DNA of 8,852 nucleotides, from positions 1 to 8,852 of the forward strand of contig DBLB01000072.1 in NCBI GenBank assembly GCA_002298695.1, in the 5' to 3' direction. The position numbers and the translations under genes are program-made. Below the pieces are notes generated by a model. That model saw only the letters and a program-made list of their open reading frames with translations, ran no database searches and was not told the origin of the DNA. Below are positions 1-5,234 of the stretch, piece by piece (position 1 is the first letter of the stretch; each line of letters opens with the position of its first letter). The stretch is from Clostridiales bacterium UBA735. GTDB lineage: Bacteria; Bacillota; Clostridia; Oscillospirales; Oscillospiraceae.

Positions 1-346
1 TCAGAATTTCGTTTTCGATGCAGCGCGAGGCATAGGTGGCGAGCTTGATGTTCCGATCGGGCCGGAACGTGCCGACCGCCTTGATGAGACCGATGGTCCC
101 GATGGAAATCAGATCCTCGATGTTCACGCCGGTGTTCTCAAACCGCCGCGCGATGTAAACGACCAGGCGCAGATTCCGCTCGATCAGCCGCTGCCGCGCG
201 GCCTCATCGCCGTCGCCCAGCCGCGCCAGCAGCGCCCGCTCCTCCTCCGGCTTCAGCGGCGGCGGCAGAACGTCGCTACCGCCGATATAAAAGACCGGTT
301 CTGTCCGCAGCAGCCCGAAAAACTCCAGAATTTGTCTGATATTCAT
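1..346 (-). CDS. sigE: RNA polymerase sporulation sigma factor SigE, 5' part (gene runs off the window start)
   Basis: Mother-cell sigma factor of early sporulation, made as an inactive membrane-tethered precursor and activated by SpoIIGA. I translated 115 codons from the ATG at 346-344. After a short leader ([18 protein letters not shown]) comes [12 protein letters not shown], then the region 2 core with [32 protein letters not shown] and [15 protein letters not shown], which is nearly identical to what I recall of Bacillus SigE. Regions 3 and 4 lie outside the window. The start is secure: AGGAGG lies 6 nt upstream, and the TGA of spoIIGA is in the same frame 24 nt upstream with no other start codon between. 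The leader before YIGG is therefore only 19 residues, against about 27 in B. subtilis as I remember it. It is co-oriented with spoIIGA and probably co-transcribed. SigK or SigF are less likely, given the YIGG-PPPL segment and the SpoIIGA partner. Confidence 0.97.
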   Translation of the reverse strand, partial: MNIRQILEFFGLLRTEPVFYIGGSDVLPPPLKPEEERALLARLGDGDEAARQRLIERNLRLVVYIARRFENTGVNIEDLISIGTIGLIKAVGTFRPDRNIKLATYASRCIENEIL

Positions 347-370
347 AAGATTCCTCCTGTCAATCTTCCT

Positions 371-1213
371 TCAAACTCCTCCCGTCAGGGCCTCAAAGCT
401 CCCGTCCTCGGAGAGCGGTGTCGGCGAAAATGCGACCAGCCGCTGCCGCGCACGGCCGCCTGCCTCCGTCACAGCGCAACGTGCGGCCAGAAGCAGGCTG
501 CCGGCCGTTCCGACCGCGCGGTACGGCACCAGCCGGAAGCGCAGCTCCGGGCAGCGCACCCGCAGCGCCGGAAGCAGCTCCGCCGGGTGCAGCAGCTCCT
601 CCTGCCGCAGCACTGCCTCGGGAAACAGCTGCGCTGCGGCGCGCCAGTCCGCCACCAGAACGGGTTCGTTCGTCATCGGGTCGCGGAGCGTATTGCCGGT
701 GTCGCGCAGCGCGGTGAGCGACAGGCTGCGCCCGCCCGCGCAGAGCGTGACCGGCACGAGCCGCCCGCTGTGCGCCGTGACGCACGAAAACACAAGCTGA
801 CACAACATGCAGCAGAGCGCCGCCAGCAGCAGAATTCCGCGTGTGCGCAGCGGGTAAAAAATCCCGCCCGGGAGCAGAAGCGCTCCCACACGGAACACCT
901 GCACGGCCAGCATGGCCGCACCGGCGAGCGCGGCGCTGACCGCGGCGAACAGCAGCGCCAGCCGGACGGTGCGGCGGTGCGCACCGAAGGCCGCAAGTGC
1001 CATCACGGCAAGCATGAGCACCTTCATCCCGGCGGCGCGCAGAACGGCAAGGCCCGGTATGAACGCCGCAGCCGCATACAGCCCGCCGAGCGCGGCGGCC
1101 AGCCCCAGCCGCCGGCGGCGCAGCGGCGCGCCGGCCAGCCGTGCAGCCGAGAGCAGCAGCAGATAGTTGACGGCGCCGTTCAGCGCAAACGCGGTATCCA
1201 GATAGACCGTCAT
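371..1213 (-). CDS. spoIIGA: Sporulation sigma-E factor-processing peptidase SpoIIGA
   Basis: Membrane-bound aspartic protease that removes the pro-sequence of SigE in the mother cell after asymmetric division. The 280-residue product has five hydrophobic segments at about residues 4-27, 36-57, 61-77, 83-105 and 126-146. A cytoplasmic protease domain follows, with the active-site motif DTGNTLRDP (catalytic Asp171) and a later VPYRAVGTAGSLLL segment (229-242) typical of the family. I chose the ATG at 1213 because GGGAGGTG sits just upstream and the protein then begins MTVYLDTAFALN, as family members do. A longer open frame begins at 1264 but has no ribosome binding site. The gene lies 24 nt upstream of sigE on the same strand, the standard arrangement. 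It is very rich in Ala, Leu and Arg, in line with the high GC content. Confidence 0.94.
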   Translation of the reverse strand: MTVYLDTAFALNGAVNYLLLLSAARLAGAPLRRRRLGLAAALGGLYAAAAFIPGLAVLRAAGMKVLMLAVMALAAFGAHRRTVRLALLFAAVSAALAGAAMLAVQVFRVGALLLPGGIFYPLRTRGILLLAALCCMLCQLVFSCVTAHSGRLVPVTLCAGGRSLSLTALRDTGNTLRDPMTNEPVLVADWRAAAQLFPEAVLRQEELLHPAELLPALRVRCPELRFRLVPYRAVGTAGSLLLAARCAVTEAGGRARQRLVAFSPTPLSEDGSFEALTGGV

Positions 1214-1245
1214 GGCGTCACCTCCCCTGCGCGGCCGATGGACAA

Positions 1246-1312
1246 AGTATAGCGCGGGGCGCACAAAAAACAGGTCGCAATCCCTTCCGGGACTGCGGCC
1301 TGTCGTTCGTCA
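1246..1312 (-). promoter_or_regulatory. Candidate spoIIGA-sigE promoter with possible Spo0A box
   Basis: On the minus strand a TATACT -10 lies at 1251-1246, 33 nt before the spoIIGA start. No -35-like hexamer lies at the usual 17-nt spacing (the bases there read CCTGTT). TTGCGA occurs at 1280-1275, a 23-nt spacing, which recalls the over-long spacing of the Spo0A-activated sigma-A promoter of B. subtilis spoIIG. TGACGAA at 1312-1306 fits the 0A-box core TGNCGAA and would lie about 70 bp upstream of the start of transcription. The proposed -35 lies inside the terminator hairpin of the upstream gene. The motifs are visible; their function is inference. Confidence 0.35.
1265..1302 (-). terminator. 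Rho-independent terminator after the DUF951 gene
   Basis: Inverted repeat CAGGTCGCAATCCC (1271-1284) and GGGACTGCGGCCTG (1289-1302) forms a 14-bp stem with two G-U pairs around a 4-nt TTCC loop. Read on the minus strand, the stem is followed by six T (1270-1265). It separates the DUF951 gene from spoIIGA, so spoIIGA-sigE should need its own promoter in the 50 bp that remain. Confidence 0.85.
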
Positions 1313-1336
1313 TTTTCAGTTGCGTTCCGCGGGCGC

Positions 1337-1528
1337 TCACACGGGCGCGCCGTCCCGCACGACCTGGCGGATATTTTTTTCCGCCTTCGCCCGCGGCAGC
1401 ATGACCTCGTGTCCGCAGCCGAGGCAGCGGAGGCGGAAATCCATGCCGGTGCGCAGCACCATCCATCGTTTTTCCCCGCAGGGGTGCGCCTTTTTCATCA
1501 CCAGAATATCCTGTACGCGAATGTCCAC
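1337..1528 (-). CDS. DUF951 domain-containing small protein
   Basis: A 63-residue protein of unknown function, widespread in Firmicutes. The sequence shows the family pattern: a DIRVQDILVMKKAHPCG start (Cys17), a short strand RWMVLRTGMDFRLRC, and a CLGC pair (Cys35, Cys38) followed by VMLPRAKAEK. The three cysteines and a nearby histidine could bind a metal, but that is inference. The start is GTG at 1528 with AGAGGAGG 6 nt upstream; the frame upstream of it lacks a ribosome binding site and reads as low-complexity sequence. It is divergent from the S1-domain gene, with 83 bp between, and is followed by its own terminator. A TTGTCA at 1600-1595 (minus strand) could be the -35 of its promoter, but the matching -10 is poor. 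Confidence 0.88.
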   Translation of the reverse strand: MDIRVQDILVMKKAHPCGEKRWMVLRTGMDFRLRCLGCGHEVMLPRAKAEKNIRQVVRDGAPV

Positions 1529-1611
1529 GAAAAACCTCCTCTGTTTCCTGCGGCCCAAACGGTGGGCGGCGGCATAGATTGATACAGCATCCACTGACAA
1601 GGGGGAACGGT

Positions 1612-2505
1612 ATGAATTGTTATTTGCCGGAATCGATGCAGCGCTGTCCGCCGGGATATTCGCGGGCGGAACTGGAAGATGCGCTGCGGGAAGGAAAAAT
1701 TCTGACGGCCCGCGCCGTCCGGTGCAGCGAGGGGCACGATCTGCTGGTCGACCTCGGGGACATCCCGGGGCGGATCCCGCGGCTGGAGGCTGCGGATGGG
1801 ATCGCATCCGGCGCGCAGCGGGAAATCGCGATTTTGAGCTGCGTCGGCAGGCCGGTCTCCTTTCGCGTTACGGCGATGGGGGCAGACGGAACGGCCCTGC
1901 TCTCGCGGCGGCTTGCCCAGCGGGAGGCCATGGAGCATCTGCTCCGGACGGCCAGTCCCGGCGATATCCTGCCGGCGGTCGTCACGAACTGCACCGCTTT
2001 CGGCGCATTCTGCGATGTTGGCTGCGGCGCTGCGGCGCTGCTCGGCATTGCGCGCATCTGCGTCTCGCGCATCTCACACGCGGCGGAGCGCTTTGCGCCC
2101 GGGCAGCCGATCTTTGCCGCCGTTCACAGCATCGACCGTGTCCGCCGCCGCATTTTTCTCACGCACAAAGAACTGCTCGGCACCTGGGCGGAAAACGCCG
2201 CCGCGTTCCGCCCCGGGCAGACCGTGACCGGAATCGTCCGCAGCCAGACGGACTATGGGACGTTCGTGGAACTGACGCCGAACCTGTCCGGCCTCGCCGA
2301 ATGCGCACCATCGCTCCGCCCCGGCGACCACGTCGCCGTATACATCAAATCCATCGCGCCGGAGACGCTCAAGATCAAGCTCAGTATTTTAAGCCCGCTC
2401 CCGCCGCAGCCGCGCGGGGCGCTGCACTATTTCAAAACGAGCGGCCATCTCGACCAGTGGCGCTATGGAAACGCGCAGTTTGCCAAGTGCTATACGATTT
2501 TTTAG
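1612..2505 (+). CDS. S1 RNA-binding domain protein (ribosomal protein S1-like)
   Basis: A 297-residue cytoplasmic protein likely to bind single-stranded RNA and possibly to take part in translation or RNA turnover. Two S1 (OB-fold) domains are clear. One spans about residues 115-186, starting PGDILPAVVTNCTAFGAFCDV and ending RRRIFLTHKELLG. The other spans about 200-261, starting PGQTVTGIVRSQTDYGTFVEL and ending TLKIKLSIL. Residues 28-102 look like a diverged third S1 repeat (GKILTARAV, then ALLSRRLAQ). The C-terminal 36 residues are not S1-like and end in an aromatic stretch with YFKTSGHLDQWRYGN. Full-length bacterial S1 usually has four to six repeats, so this is a short Firmicutes-type form. 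The start ATG at 1612 has AAGGGGG 7 nt upstream; an in-frame ATG at 1579 has none. It converges on rarA, and I see no strong terminator between them. Confidence 0.85.
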   Translation: MNCYLPESMQRCPPGYSRAELEDALREGKILTARAVRCSEGHDLLVDLGDIPGRIPRLEAADGIASGAQREIAILSCVGRPVSFRVTAMGADGTALLSRRLAQREAMEHLLRTASPGDILPAVVTNCTAFGAFCDVGCGAAALLGIARICVSRISHAAERFAPGQPIFAAVHSIDRVRRRIFLTHKELLGTWAENAAAFRPGQTVTGIVRSQTDYGTFVELTPNLSGLAECAPSLRPGDHVAVYIKSIAPETLKIKLSILSPLPPQPRGALHYFKTSGHLDQWRYGNAQFAKCYTIF

Positions 2506-2612
2506 GGAGGTACCGTATTCGTATGTAGTAGCCTGCCCGTCATCATCAAGATCGCGTGCGGCGCGGCGTCAGAAGAAGCCAGCTGCATTGCGCTTCCGCC
2601 AGGGCGGCGAAA

Positions 2613-3872
2613 TCATTTTTTGATTTCATCCCAATAGCGTTTGGCGGCCTGTTCGGTCTTGTTGTCGCCGTAGACGTAATACTTTCGATCCTTAATTTCG
2701 TCCGGCAGATATTGCTGCTTCACCCAATGGTTGGGGAAATTATGCGGATAGAGATAGCCCTGATCGCGCTCAAAACCGGTTCCGTCGGCGTGGACGTTCT
2801 GCAGTTCGCGCGGGACATTGCCGGTTCTGCCGGCCTTGACGTCGGCGATCGCCGCGTCGATGGCCATACAGGCCGAATTGGACTTCGGCGCGGTGGCGAG
2901 CAGGATGACCGCGTTGGCCAGCGGCAGACGCGCCTCCGGCATCCCGAGCTGCAGCGCGGAATCGACGCAGGCTTTCACGATCGGGATGGCCTGCGGATAG
3001 GCGAGGCCGATGTCCTCGCTGGCCGAGCAGAGGATGCGGCGGCAGGCGCCGGGCAGGTCGCCGGACTCTAAAAAACGGGCGAGATAGTGCAGCGCAGCGT
3101 CCGGGTCGGAGCCGCGGAGCGATTTCATCAGGGCCGAAAGATCGTCGTAGTGGTCATCGCCCGCGCGGTCGTAGCGCATGGCGGAGACCTGCGTCAGCTG
3201 CGTCGCGTCGGCGAGCGTCAGGCGGACCGTGCCGTCCGGCTGCCGCCCGGCGGAGAAGAGCAGCTCCACGGCGTTGGCCGCCTTGCGCAGGTCGCCGCCG
3301 CACGCCTGTGCGATGCGCTCGAGCGCACCGTCTTCGCAGACGGCGGTGACGCCGTCCTTTTCCTCAAGGAAGTGAACCGCACGTTTTACGCCCTTGAGGG
3401 CTTCCTCCGCTGTGATGGGCTTGAACTCAAACACCGTCGACCGCGACAGAATCGCATTGTAGACGTAAAAATACGGATTCTCCGTTGTGGAGGCGATCAG
3501 CGTGATTTTGCCGTTTTCGATGTATTCCAGCAGCGTCTGCTGCTGCTTTTTCGAAAAATACTGAATCTCGTCGAGGTAGAGCAGCACGCCGTTCGGGGCC
3601 ATGAACGTGCCGAGCTGGGCATAGATCTCCTTGATGTCGGCGGTGGAGGCCGTGGTGGCATTAAGTTTACATAATTTACGCTGCGTCTGCCTGGCGATGA
3701 TGTTGGCGATGGTGGTCTTCCCGGTGCCGGAGGGGCCGTAGAAGATCATGTTCGGGATCTGCCCGGACTCGATGATGCGGCGCAGCAGCCCGTTCGGGCC
3801 TAAAATATGCGTCTGTCCGCAGACGTCGTCGAGCGTCTGGGGCCGGATGAGGTCGGCCAGCGGCTGATACAT
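2613..3872 (-). CDS. rarA: Replication-associated recombination protein A (RarA/MgsA), AAA+ ATPase
   Basis: AAA+ ATPase related to clamp-loader subunits and to eukaryotic WRNIP1. It acts at stalled or gapped replication forks, in contact with SSB. The 419-residue protein starts MYQPLADLIRPQTLDDVCGQ, the usual family start. Visible motifs are Walker A GPSGTGKTT (46-54), Walker B LLYLDEIQ (97-104), sensor 1 STTENP (128-133), a likely arginine finger in SRSTVF (Arg144), and sensor 2 GGDLRKAAN (Arg196). The C-terminal tetramerisation domain is recognised by LRGSDPDAALHYLARFLE, ASEDIGLA and YLYPHNFPNHWV. AAAGGAGG lies 7 nt before the ATG at 3872; the open frame continues upstream but runs into the divergent nth gene and is not coding there. 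Length is normal for the family. Confidence 0.95.
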   Translation of the reverse strand: MYQPLADLIRPQTLDDVCGQTHILGPNGLLRRIIESGQIPNMIFYGPSGTGKTTIANIIARQTQRKLCKLNATTASTADIKEIYAQLGTFMAPNGVLLYLDEIQYFSKKQQQTLLEYIENGKITLIASTTENPYFYVYNAILSRSTVFEFKPITAEEALKGVKRAVHFLEEKDGVTAVCEDGALERIAQACGGDLRKAANAVELLFSAGRQPDGTVRLTLADATQLTQVSAMRYDRAGDDHYDDLSALMKSLRGSDPDAALHYLARFLESGDLPGACRRILCSASEDIGLAYPQAIPIVKACVDSALQLGMPEARLPLANAVILLATAPKSNSACMAIDAAIADVKAGRTGNVPRELQNVHADGTGFERDQGYLYPHNFPNHWVKQQYLPDEIKDRKYYVYGDNKTEQAAKRYWDEIKK

Positions 3873-3903
3873 GGCGCGTCCTCCTTTCACGAACGTTTTC
3901 TCT

Positions 3904-3932
3904 ATTATATTGCCTTTTCCTTCTGTTTGCAA
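3904..3932 (-). promoter_or_regulatory. Sigma-A promoter of rarA
   Basis: On the minus strand, TTGCAA (3932-3927), a 17-nt spacer and a perfect TATAAT (3909-3904). The expected transcript start near 3897 leaves a leader of about 25 nt that holds the AAAGGAGG site. Its -35 hexamer is a palindrome and is the same six base pairs used by the nth promoter on the other strand. Confidence 0.8.
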
Positions 3933-3955
3933 GTCGTGTGCGGGTGTGATATACT
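3927..3955 (+). promoter_or_regulatory. Sigma-A promoter of nth, sharing its -35 with the rarA promoter
   Basis: TTGCAA (3927-3932), a 17-nt spacer and TATACT (3950-3955). The expected start of transcription is near 3962, 22 nt before the nth ATG. TGTCGAA (3955-3961) lies exactly between the -10 and the start point and matches the Spo0A-box core. Both promoters on this 112-bp intergenic stretch use the same -35 base pairs. Confidence 0.75.
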
Positions 3956-3983
3956 GTCGAAAAAGGCATCGGAGGGACGAAGC

Positions 3984-4619
3984 ATGGAGATGCAGGAACG
4001 GGTCGCGGGCGTGATCGCAGCGCTGAAGGCGGAATATCCGGACGCGCGGTGTGCGCTGCATTACAAAAAGGACTATGAGCTGATGATCGCAGTGCGCCTG
4101 TCTGCCCAGTGTACGGACGCGCGGGTCAATCTCGTGACGCCGGAGCTGTTTGCGCGCTTTCCGACGCTGGACGCCTTTGCGGACGCGGACATCGCGGACG
4201 TGGAGGAATGCGTGCGCTCGTGCGGGTTCTACAAGCACAAGGCGCGGGACATCGTCCTCGCCTGTCAGATGCTGCGGGACGAATACGGCGGAAAGGTGCC
4301 GGACAACATGGACGATCTGCTGCGGCTGCCCGGCGTGGGGCGGAAGACGGCCAATCTGCTGCTTGGCGATCTCTACGGCGAGCCGGGGAGCGTCGTCTGC
4401 GACACGCACTGCATCCGGATCTGCAATCTGCTGGGTTTGGCGTCCGGCAAGGAGCCGGAGAAGGTGGAGCGGCAGCTGCGGGCAATCTTGCCGCCGGAGG
4501 AGTCCTCCGACTTTTGCCACCGCATCGTCCTCCATGGACGCGCCGTCTGCATCGCGCGGCGGCCAAGATGTGAGGCGTGTGTGCTCGCGCCGTATTGCAG
4601 GACATTTTTGGGAGAATGA
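3984..4619 (+). CDS. nth: Endonuclease III (DNA glycosylase/AP lyase)
   Basis: Base-excision repair enzyme that removes oxidised pyrimidines and cuts the strand at the abasic site. The 211-residue protein has the standard family length. Visible parts are LSAQCTDARVN (39-49), the helix-hairpin-helix LPGVGRKTANLLL (115-127) carrying the catalytic Lys121, and DTHCIRICNLLGL with the catalytic Asp140. The [4Fe-4S] cluster set is Cys189-x6-Cys196-x2-Cys199-x5-Cys205. I chose the ATG at 3984, with GGAGGG 7 nt upstream and the promoter just before it; the frame extends back to 3807 but that part overlaps the start of rarA. It is transcribed away from rarA, so both repair genes share one regulatory region. 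No clear terminator follows, so some transcripts may run on into the lysine riboswitch leader. Confidence 0.95.
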   Translation: MEMQERVAGVIAALKAEYPDARCALHYKKDYELMIAVRLSAQCTDARVNLVTPELFARFPTLDAFADADIADVEECVRSCGFYKHKARDIVLACQMLRDEYGGKVPDNMDDLLRLPGVGRKTANLLLGDLYGEPGSVVCDTHCIRICNLLGLASGKEPEKVERQLRAILPPEESSDFCHRIVLHGRAVCIARRPRCEACVLAPYCRTFLGE

Positions 4620-4682
4620 ATAAAGTCCGGCTGAATTTCCGGTCCGGAACGGTGATTTCTGCATAAATTTTCGATTTTTCCG

Positions 4683-4731
4683 AAAAAATCTGAAAAAAGC
4701 CGTTGACAGACGGAAAAACCGGTGCTATGAT
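4683..4731 (+). promoter_or_regulatory. Strong sigma-A promoter of the lysine-riboswitch operon
   Basis: A perfect TTGACA (4703-4708), a 17-nt spacer and TATGAT (4726-4731). Two A-tracts (4683-4688 and 4694-4699) just upstream of the -35 resemble an UP element. The predicted start near 4738 puts the riboswitch about 26 nt into the transcript. Confidence 0.88.
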
Positions 4732-4763
4732 GCACACAACAAATTGAATCGCTTGTATCGCTA

Positions 4764-4930
4764 ATTCGATAGAGGCGCGGGATTCATCAGTACCGCTCCG
4801 CAAGGCCAGCACGCCGCGCAGCGCGAAAGGGGAGACCGCCGAAGTAGGAAGCTGGGGTCCTGACCGCTTTCTGCTGGGTCGGCAGAGAACATCTGCCGGA
4901 CTGTCACATTTTTTGTGAAGCGCTATCAAT
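4764..4930 (+). promoter_or_regulatory. Lysine riboswitch (L box) aptamer
   Basis: Aptamer that binds L-lysine and, in known cases, stops transcription when lysine is plentiful. The conserved landmarks occur in order: GATAGAGGCGC (4768-4778), AGTA (4789-4792), GAAAGGGGAGACCGCCGAAG (4825-4844), TGCTGGG, and GGACTGTCAC (4898-4907). A 9-bp stem pairs 4844-4852 with 4867-4875. A further stem pairs GGCAGA (4881-4886) with TCTGCC (4892-4897). The closing stem P1 can form from ATT and GATAG (4764-4772, one bulged C) with CTATCAAT (4923-4930). This matches the L box as I remember it from lysC leaders. A competing fold is also possible: AAGCG (4918-4922) with CGCTT (4983-4987) and ATGG (4929-4932) with CCAT (4975-4978). 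That fold would break P1 and the terminator, as expected for an antiterminator. Confidence 0.93.
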
Positions 4931-4978
4931 GGCTGTTCGGAACCGCCCGTCCCGGGGCGGCTGTTCCGCATATCCCAT

Positions 4979-5007
4979 GGACCGCTTTAACAAAAGCGGT
5001 CCTTTTT
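4979..5007 (+). terminator. Riboswitch-controlled intrinsic terminator
   Basis: GGACCGCTTT (4979-4988), loop AACA, AAAGCGGTCC (4993-5002), then five T. The 10-bp stem is perfect. It stands 48 nt after the aptamer and before any reading frame, so it is the expected off-switch of the lysine riboswitch. A second GC-rich hairpin (4939-4967) lies between aptamer and terminator and would sit inside the proposed antiterminator. Confidence 0.92.
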
Positions 5008-5012
5008 GTTGG

Positions 5013-5172
5013 TGTCTGTGATAGACTGTCCGCCAAGCGTTCTCGCTTGCATCTTTCCCGCCAGACTTCAGAAAAATCCGCGGGAATCCACAAAGGATTC
5101 CCTGTGGCTTTTCTTCGCCTGACGAAAAATCTGCGGCGCGAGAATCACATGTCGTCCAGTCTATCCCAGACA
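5013..5172 (+). other. Structured leader downstream of the riboswitch terminator, function unknown
   Basis: A 16-nt arm TGTCTGTGATAGACTG (5013-5028) pairs with CAGTCTATCCCAGACA (5157-5172) at 15 of 16 positions and encloses 128 nt. Inside lie three arms. Arm one is CAAGCG/CGCTTG (5034-5049). Arm two spans about 5062-5121, with the perfect core GGGAATCC (5082-5089) and GGATTCCC (5095-5102), extended by CCGC/GTGG and GAAAA/TTTTC. Arm three is GACGA (5121-5125) with TCGTC (5152-5156), sharing one base with the end of arm two. Together they could make a four-way junction. A near-direct repeat, GAAAAATCCGCGGG (5071-5084) and GAAAAATCTGCGGC (5124-5137), falls in it. I recognise no known RNA family. 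The region also has no convincing gene. The pairings are visible; the folded state is inference. Confidence 0.5.
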
Positions 5173-5185
5173 GAGACTTTCCTCA

Positions 5186-5208
5186 CCGATGGAGGAGAAC
5201 ATCATCGG
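5186..5208 (+). promoter_or_regulatory. Hairpin presenting a decoy Shine-Dalgarno-like sequence before the binding-protein gene
   Basis: CCGATG (5186-5191) and CATCGG (5203-5208) form a 6-bp stem with an 11-nt loop GAGGAGAACAT. The loop octamer GGAGAACA (5194-5201) recurs exactly at 5225-5232 as the true ribosome binding site of the next gene. No start codon follows the first copy at a usable distance, so it may act as a standby or decoy site. A chance repeat of a purine-rich leader is also possible. Confidence 0.35.
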
Positions 5209-5234
5209 GAACCAACGTTCAGAAGGAGAACACT

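Noticed and set aside
332..1252. 306-codon open frame on the plus strand
   Set aside because: It lies antisense to spoIIGA, has Arg/Gln/His-rich composition typical of a shadow frame in GC-rich DNA, and has no family-like motif.
2591..2620. Terminator between the convergent S1 and rarA genes
   Set aside because: The inverted repeat CCGCC/GGCGG allows only a 2-nt loop, or 4 bp with a 4-nt loop, and the T-run is separated from it; too weak to call.
3870..4664. 264-codon N-terminal extension of the rarA frame
   Set aside because: The extension runs through the nth gene, lacks a ribosome binding site, and the family start MYQPLADLIRP with AAAGGAGG fits 3872.
4126..4971. 281-codon minus-strand frame over nth and the riboswitch
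   Set aside because: It crosses the lysine aptamer and promoter, is Arg/Pro/Ser-rich, and has no start signals.
5008..5234. T-box or second lysine aptamer in the leader
   Set aside because: No T-box sequence of the AGGGTGGNACCGCG kind, no second AGAGGNGC...GAAAGG set, and no second terminator.
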